A model generated the notes under the pieces. That model saw nothing but the letters and a program-made list of their open reading frames with translations. It did no database searches and was not told the origin of the DNA. A program made the translations under genes and the position numbers. Below, piece after piece: positions 60,611-64,000 of a stretch of 64,000 nucleotides of DNA (position 1 is the stretch's first letter; every line of letters begins with the position of its first letter). Source of the DNA: Acestrorhynchus altus (taxonomy: Eukaryota > Chordata > Actinopteri > Characiformes > Acestrorhynchidae); assembly GCA_034509495.1 (NCBI GenBank), contig CM067515.1, positions 14,812,010-14,876,009 of the forward strand, in the 5' to 3' direction.

Positions 60611-60934
60611 CTCACTTCCATAAACCTGCTTTTGTGGGGGTTTTTTTGTTTTTTTGTTTTGTTTTTTTTAATTGTGCTTAATTTCAACTTGAAATGAGGG
60701 GGTCCTTGTAACACCTTACAGGTTTTATTATAAACCAACACAATGTTAAATGCCAAGAATCTTCTTGTAGGCAAGGCTAACAATGAAACAAGCTCACCAG
60801 ACAGGCCTCCATGGTCAGTGGTCACTTCATCTTCAGAAGCACAGAGCTTTGGTCTATTTGTTGACCAGTTATCATTCTCAGCTCATGTTGCAAACCTGAC
60901 TCGGTCATGAAGAATTCTCGTTTACATCAGGAGA

Positions 60935-61565
60935 ATTTGGACTTTTCTGTCTACAGAGGTTCCGTCTTTGTCATTACAAGACTAGACTCCCTTCTAGCTG
61001 GCCCTTTTATGTAGACCATCAGGCCCTTGCAACTCATCCAAATTGCAGTGGTATGACTTGTCTTCAATGTCCCCAAGTTCACTTAGGTTGCGTTCCCATC
61101 ATTGGCTTCCTGTAGCTACCTGCATCAGATTCGAAACCTTGATGCTGGCCTACAGAGCCAAAAATGGACCAGCACTACTGTACATAATGGCAGTGGTCAA
61201 AACCTGACCTGTACCAAGAACCCTTCAAGCATCAAATACAGCTTGGCTTGACCCACCATCCCAACAATTGCAAGGAAACCAACCATCCAGACCCTTTTTG
61301 TTCTGGTGCCAAAACTGTGGAATGAATTTCCCCTGGGAGTCTGAGCAGCTGAGTCACTTGGTGTGTTCAAAAGCAGACTGAAGACCCATCTTTTTCAAGA
61401 GTCTTTAACTTCATAAAGATTTATTCTGAATCTTGTTGATCCCCAATCTAACATTTGTGTGAGAAATCTCTGGATTCTAGCCTCATCTACGAGCTAAGTA
61501 TATCTGAATGAACAGCAATGCACTTTAGTACGTCATTTTGGATTAGGCATCTGCTAAATGCTGTA
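60935..61565 (+). mobile_element. LINE C-terminal remnant (same type as 40745-43225)
   Basis: Plus-strand text gives TIRPLQLIQ (near 61010), FNVPKF (61060), LDAGLQSQKW (61140) and PKLWNEFPLGV (61310), then FKSRLKTHLFQESLTS, aligning with the LINE on the opposite strand at 40745-43225. Several stops. A second copy of the family, 3' end only. Confidence 0.8.
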
Positions 61566-61682
61566 AATGCTCAAATGATCAAACTAACAGCTATAGTGTA
61601 GTATACTATAGTAGATTAAACAATAGTATACAATAGTTTAATTTAATTGCACATGGTACTTAAGCAGTGCCTTTGTAGTGCC

Positions 61683-61873
61683 TACACCAGTGTTACTCAG
61701 CCCAGGTCCTGAAAGCAGCCCTGCCAGGCATTTAGGTTTAACACACCCCATAAAACTGTGAAGGGCTTGTTCATAAGATAATTAGTTGAATCAGGTGTGG
61801 GTAGAGCAGGGAAAGCTCCAAAACATGCAGGGTAGGGTTGCCTCCAGGACCAGGATTGAGAAACACTGGCCTA
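61683..61873. mobile_element. Miniature element family B
   Basis: Complete-looking copy: left CAGTGTTACTCAGCCCAGGT, right CCAGGACCAGGATTGAGAAA with CACTGGCC, inverted to each other; AGTTGAATCAGGTGTGGGTA inside. Confidence 0.75.
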
Positions 61874-62499
61874 AACAGTAATCACACAATATCATTTTAA
61901 GTGGTTAATTCCTTTCACTCATAATGCACCGAAAAGTCATCATATAAACAACTGTGTATGACATTCACCAAAATCCTTGGCCACTCCTCTGCTTCTAAAG
62001 TAACCAGCAAACATCTTAGCATCAACTTTGTGTGCAGCAATGGCTTTTGGGGCTTAAATCCCAGGAGATTCTTCTGAGGCAATCGTGGTTCTGGATATTT
62101 GGGCTAAGTGTTTAAAATATCTTTCCCTGGAATAATCCACTTCACAGGGATCTACAGGGAGGATTGCAGTGCTCATTAGTGCTAATGCTTCAAACAGCTT
62201 AATGGCCTTCAACAGCCATCACCATTTAAACCTCCCCCACACATGCACAGTAATGGGCTGTTCTGACCAGTATAACAGGGAGCCTGGGTAGGCCATTTGC
62301 CATGTGTTTGGAGTCAGGTGTGCAGGTAAGTGTACTTTGTCCATGTTAAATCCAGCCACGCAACTGGTTCAGTAATGAAAGCCCTTGGACCTTGTTGCAG
62401 AAAGGTTTGGTGCATTTAATACTGTGAGGTGTGAAAGCATAAATCCTGGATTAAATGGTATTGCTTTTAAAAACCATCTCTGCATTTGCTCATTGAACA

Positions 62500-63475
62500 G
62501 TTTCTGGTGGGAAGAAACCTTCGGTGGGAAGGGTGTTTAATCCTTTAGTAAATAAACATGCACCACTTTACTTCAACTAGAGAATCTAATCTGCTTCCCC
62601 AGCATGTGTGCTGCTTAAACTTCATGCGTAAAACCCACTCCAGTGGTCTTTCTCTTGTTACACATCACATTTTCCTGGGGCTACCTCTGCATGTTTACTT
62701 TGGTCACATGACCTCTGTAATATTTCTATCAGATTCAGAATGTGGTGTGATTGCCCTGAACAAACACAACTGCTGAGGTTGGAGTTACTCACCAGTGTCT
62801 TGCTGGCATTTTCCATTTCACAGTTAATGGTGCAGAAGCAACAGATGCCACAAACGTGATCACATCTGCAGTTTGTTTGCAATGTTTCAGCCTCAAATGC
62901 ACACATGGAGCAAAACTCTGAAATTCCTGAAGTATTTCCAACACCTTGTGCTTTTGTGTTCTTTCAGTAACGTGCATCAGTTTGTCTGTTTTCTACAGAG
63001 TCTCAATTGGTGCCTACGCTTGGAACAGCAAACCTTTTGACCCCTCTGGCAGCATGATCTTCCAGGAACTTTCTTTACTCGCTTGTAAGTTCAGCTTATT
63101 CTTTGATGCCTGGTGTATGCGGTATCTTAAGGGTAAAGATTCTCTGCCTTAGGAGAATCACATGCTCCTCTAAAGAACTGGAGGTAAATGGAGGTTTTCA
63201 AACTTTCAAAGATCTGCCAGTGGCCAGTCACAGTGGGGCTAATCAAAAGCCTATTGTTTCGGACTCCTTGTCTATATAGTTATTAGTTTTTGATTCAGTG
63301 ATCATACTCACAGCAGTAATGAGTGAAACCTTTAGAATGTTTGGTGCACTAATGGTTTGTTTATGAACAGTTATGCGTGGGTCAATATTACGATGCATTC
63401 TAATGAGGACTGTATTTGTCTTTCAGTGCTGGTTGCAGCTTGTGTCTTGCTCACTTCAGCAGGTAAACGGTCGGA
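62500..63475. repeat. Duplicated RBL 5' block, copy 2
   Basis: Partner of 54100-55260, now upstream of and including RBL4 exons 1 and 2. A further upstream match exists between 53840-53955 and 62230-62330 (GGCTGTTCTGACCAGTATAA type). Confidence 0.85.
63054..63462 (+). CDS. L-rhamnose-binding lectin 4, signal-peptide exons (3' partial)
   Basis: Exon 1 at 63054-63084 (ATG, 31 bases) and exon 2 at 63427-63462 (36 bases) encode MIFQELSLLALLVAACVLLT, then SA, in the same phase and spacing as RBL3. Domain exons would lie beyond the window; none is seen up to 64000. Whether the gene is whole cannot be told. Confidence 0.8.
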
Positions 63476-63883
63476 AATGTTAGACTGTATTGGTAATCTT
63501 GCTCCCCGGCTAAACTCTGCCTGGCTAACTCAAGTGGGAAAAGTTGGTTGAACGGGGAGTTTGATGGGTTGGCTTCTCTGCAAGCATACAAACCTGACCA
63601 GGCTAAAGATCCAGTATGACCAAGCTTGTTTGATGAACCAAATGCAATATACACTATGCAGGTCAACAGCAGTTAATCCAGTTGGCTCACCAGTATAGTG
63701 TATAACTTTATGAATACTGGTTTATGATTTAAAACCAGTGTTTCAAGCACCTTGTCAAAAGCAACTTAAACCATCCTACCAGCAGAAGCACGGCCTGAGT
63801 TTAGTGAGTGACTCCAGTTGGTGTAACATATTGGGTAATGCTGCATCACCTGTGGCAGACCATGCCAGCATTTAACATTACGT

Positions 63884-63955
63884 TTACAGGATTTAGCAGA
63901 CACACTTATCCAGAGTGACTTACAAAAGTACTTTGCTGTTCACTAAGAAAATATC
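63884..63955. mobile_element. Dispersed fish repeat fragment
   Basis: AGCAGACACACTTATCCAGA and GTGACTTACAAAAGTACTTT match the LINE-proximal text at 40765-40800 and the repeat at 51780. Confidence 0.55.
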
Positions 63956-64000
63956 CTTAACATGATGTTTAATTTGCATAAACTAATGAAATGCTTGTTT

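Overview
The window is vertebrate nuclear DNA, almost certainly from a ray-finned fish. The genes are intron-rich with GT-AG splice sites, the background is AT-rich, and Tc1/mariner copies and tRNA-derived SINEs typical of teleosts are abundant. SINE and miniature-element types that I recognise from catfish, characin and cyprinid genomes suggest an otophysan; this is inference. There are no bacterial, organellar or CRISPR features.

Layout, all genes on the + strand. (1) 95-9383: the 3' part of tp73 (p53 family), nine coding exons from mid DNA-binding domain through the tetramerization and SAM domains to the stop; 5' exons lie outside the window. (2) 9384-15430: 3' UTR and intergenic DNA, mostly featureless and AT-rich, with several miniature elements near the end. 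(3) 15430-26762: rer1 (ER-Golgi retrieval receptor), with a CpG-rich promoter and untranslated first exon, then six coding exons encoding exactly 196 residues. TP73 and RER1 also lie near each other in human 1p36, so the neighbourhood is ancient. (4) 26763-32700: intergenic, with one Tc1 remnant and an AT microsatellite. (5) 32768 to the end: a tandem array of L-rhamnose-binding lectin genes (RBL1-RBL4, SUEL-type lectin domains). RBL1 spans 32768-39397 and its first domain is broken. RBL2 spans 45041-48104 with two domains. RBL3 spans 54753-59878 with two domains and an extra linker exon. RBL4 starts at 63054 and runs off the window. A decayed 3' end of another copy sits at 52840-53450.

Each lectin gene starts with two short signal-peptide exons (31 bp, then 30 or 36 bp). 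These are followed by repeated three-exon cassettes (45 bp, about 136 bp, 104-122 bp), each making one lectin domain. Every cassette begins and ends in intron phase 1, so domains can be added, lost or skipped without changing the frame. The array shows this in several stages: a recent internal domain duplication (RBL2), a domain disabled by stops and a frameshift (RBL1), an added linker exon and a lost terminal splice donor (RBL3), a dead 3' remnant, and an approximately 8.3-kb repeat of the gene 5' region (RBL3/RBL4).

The intergenic spaces of the array are filled with nested transposons: several different Tc1-like families, a 5'-truncated LINE with a YADD reverse transcriptase, a Ty3/gypsy reverse-transcriptase fragment and SINEs. 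I see no wholly new class of system. The modular, actively rearranging lectin array is the most interesting content.
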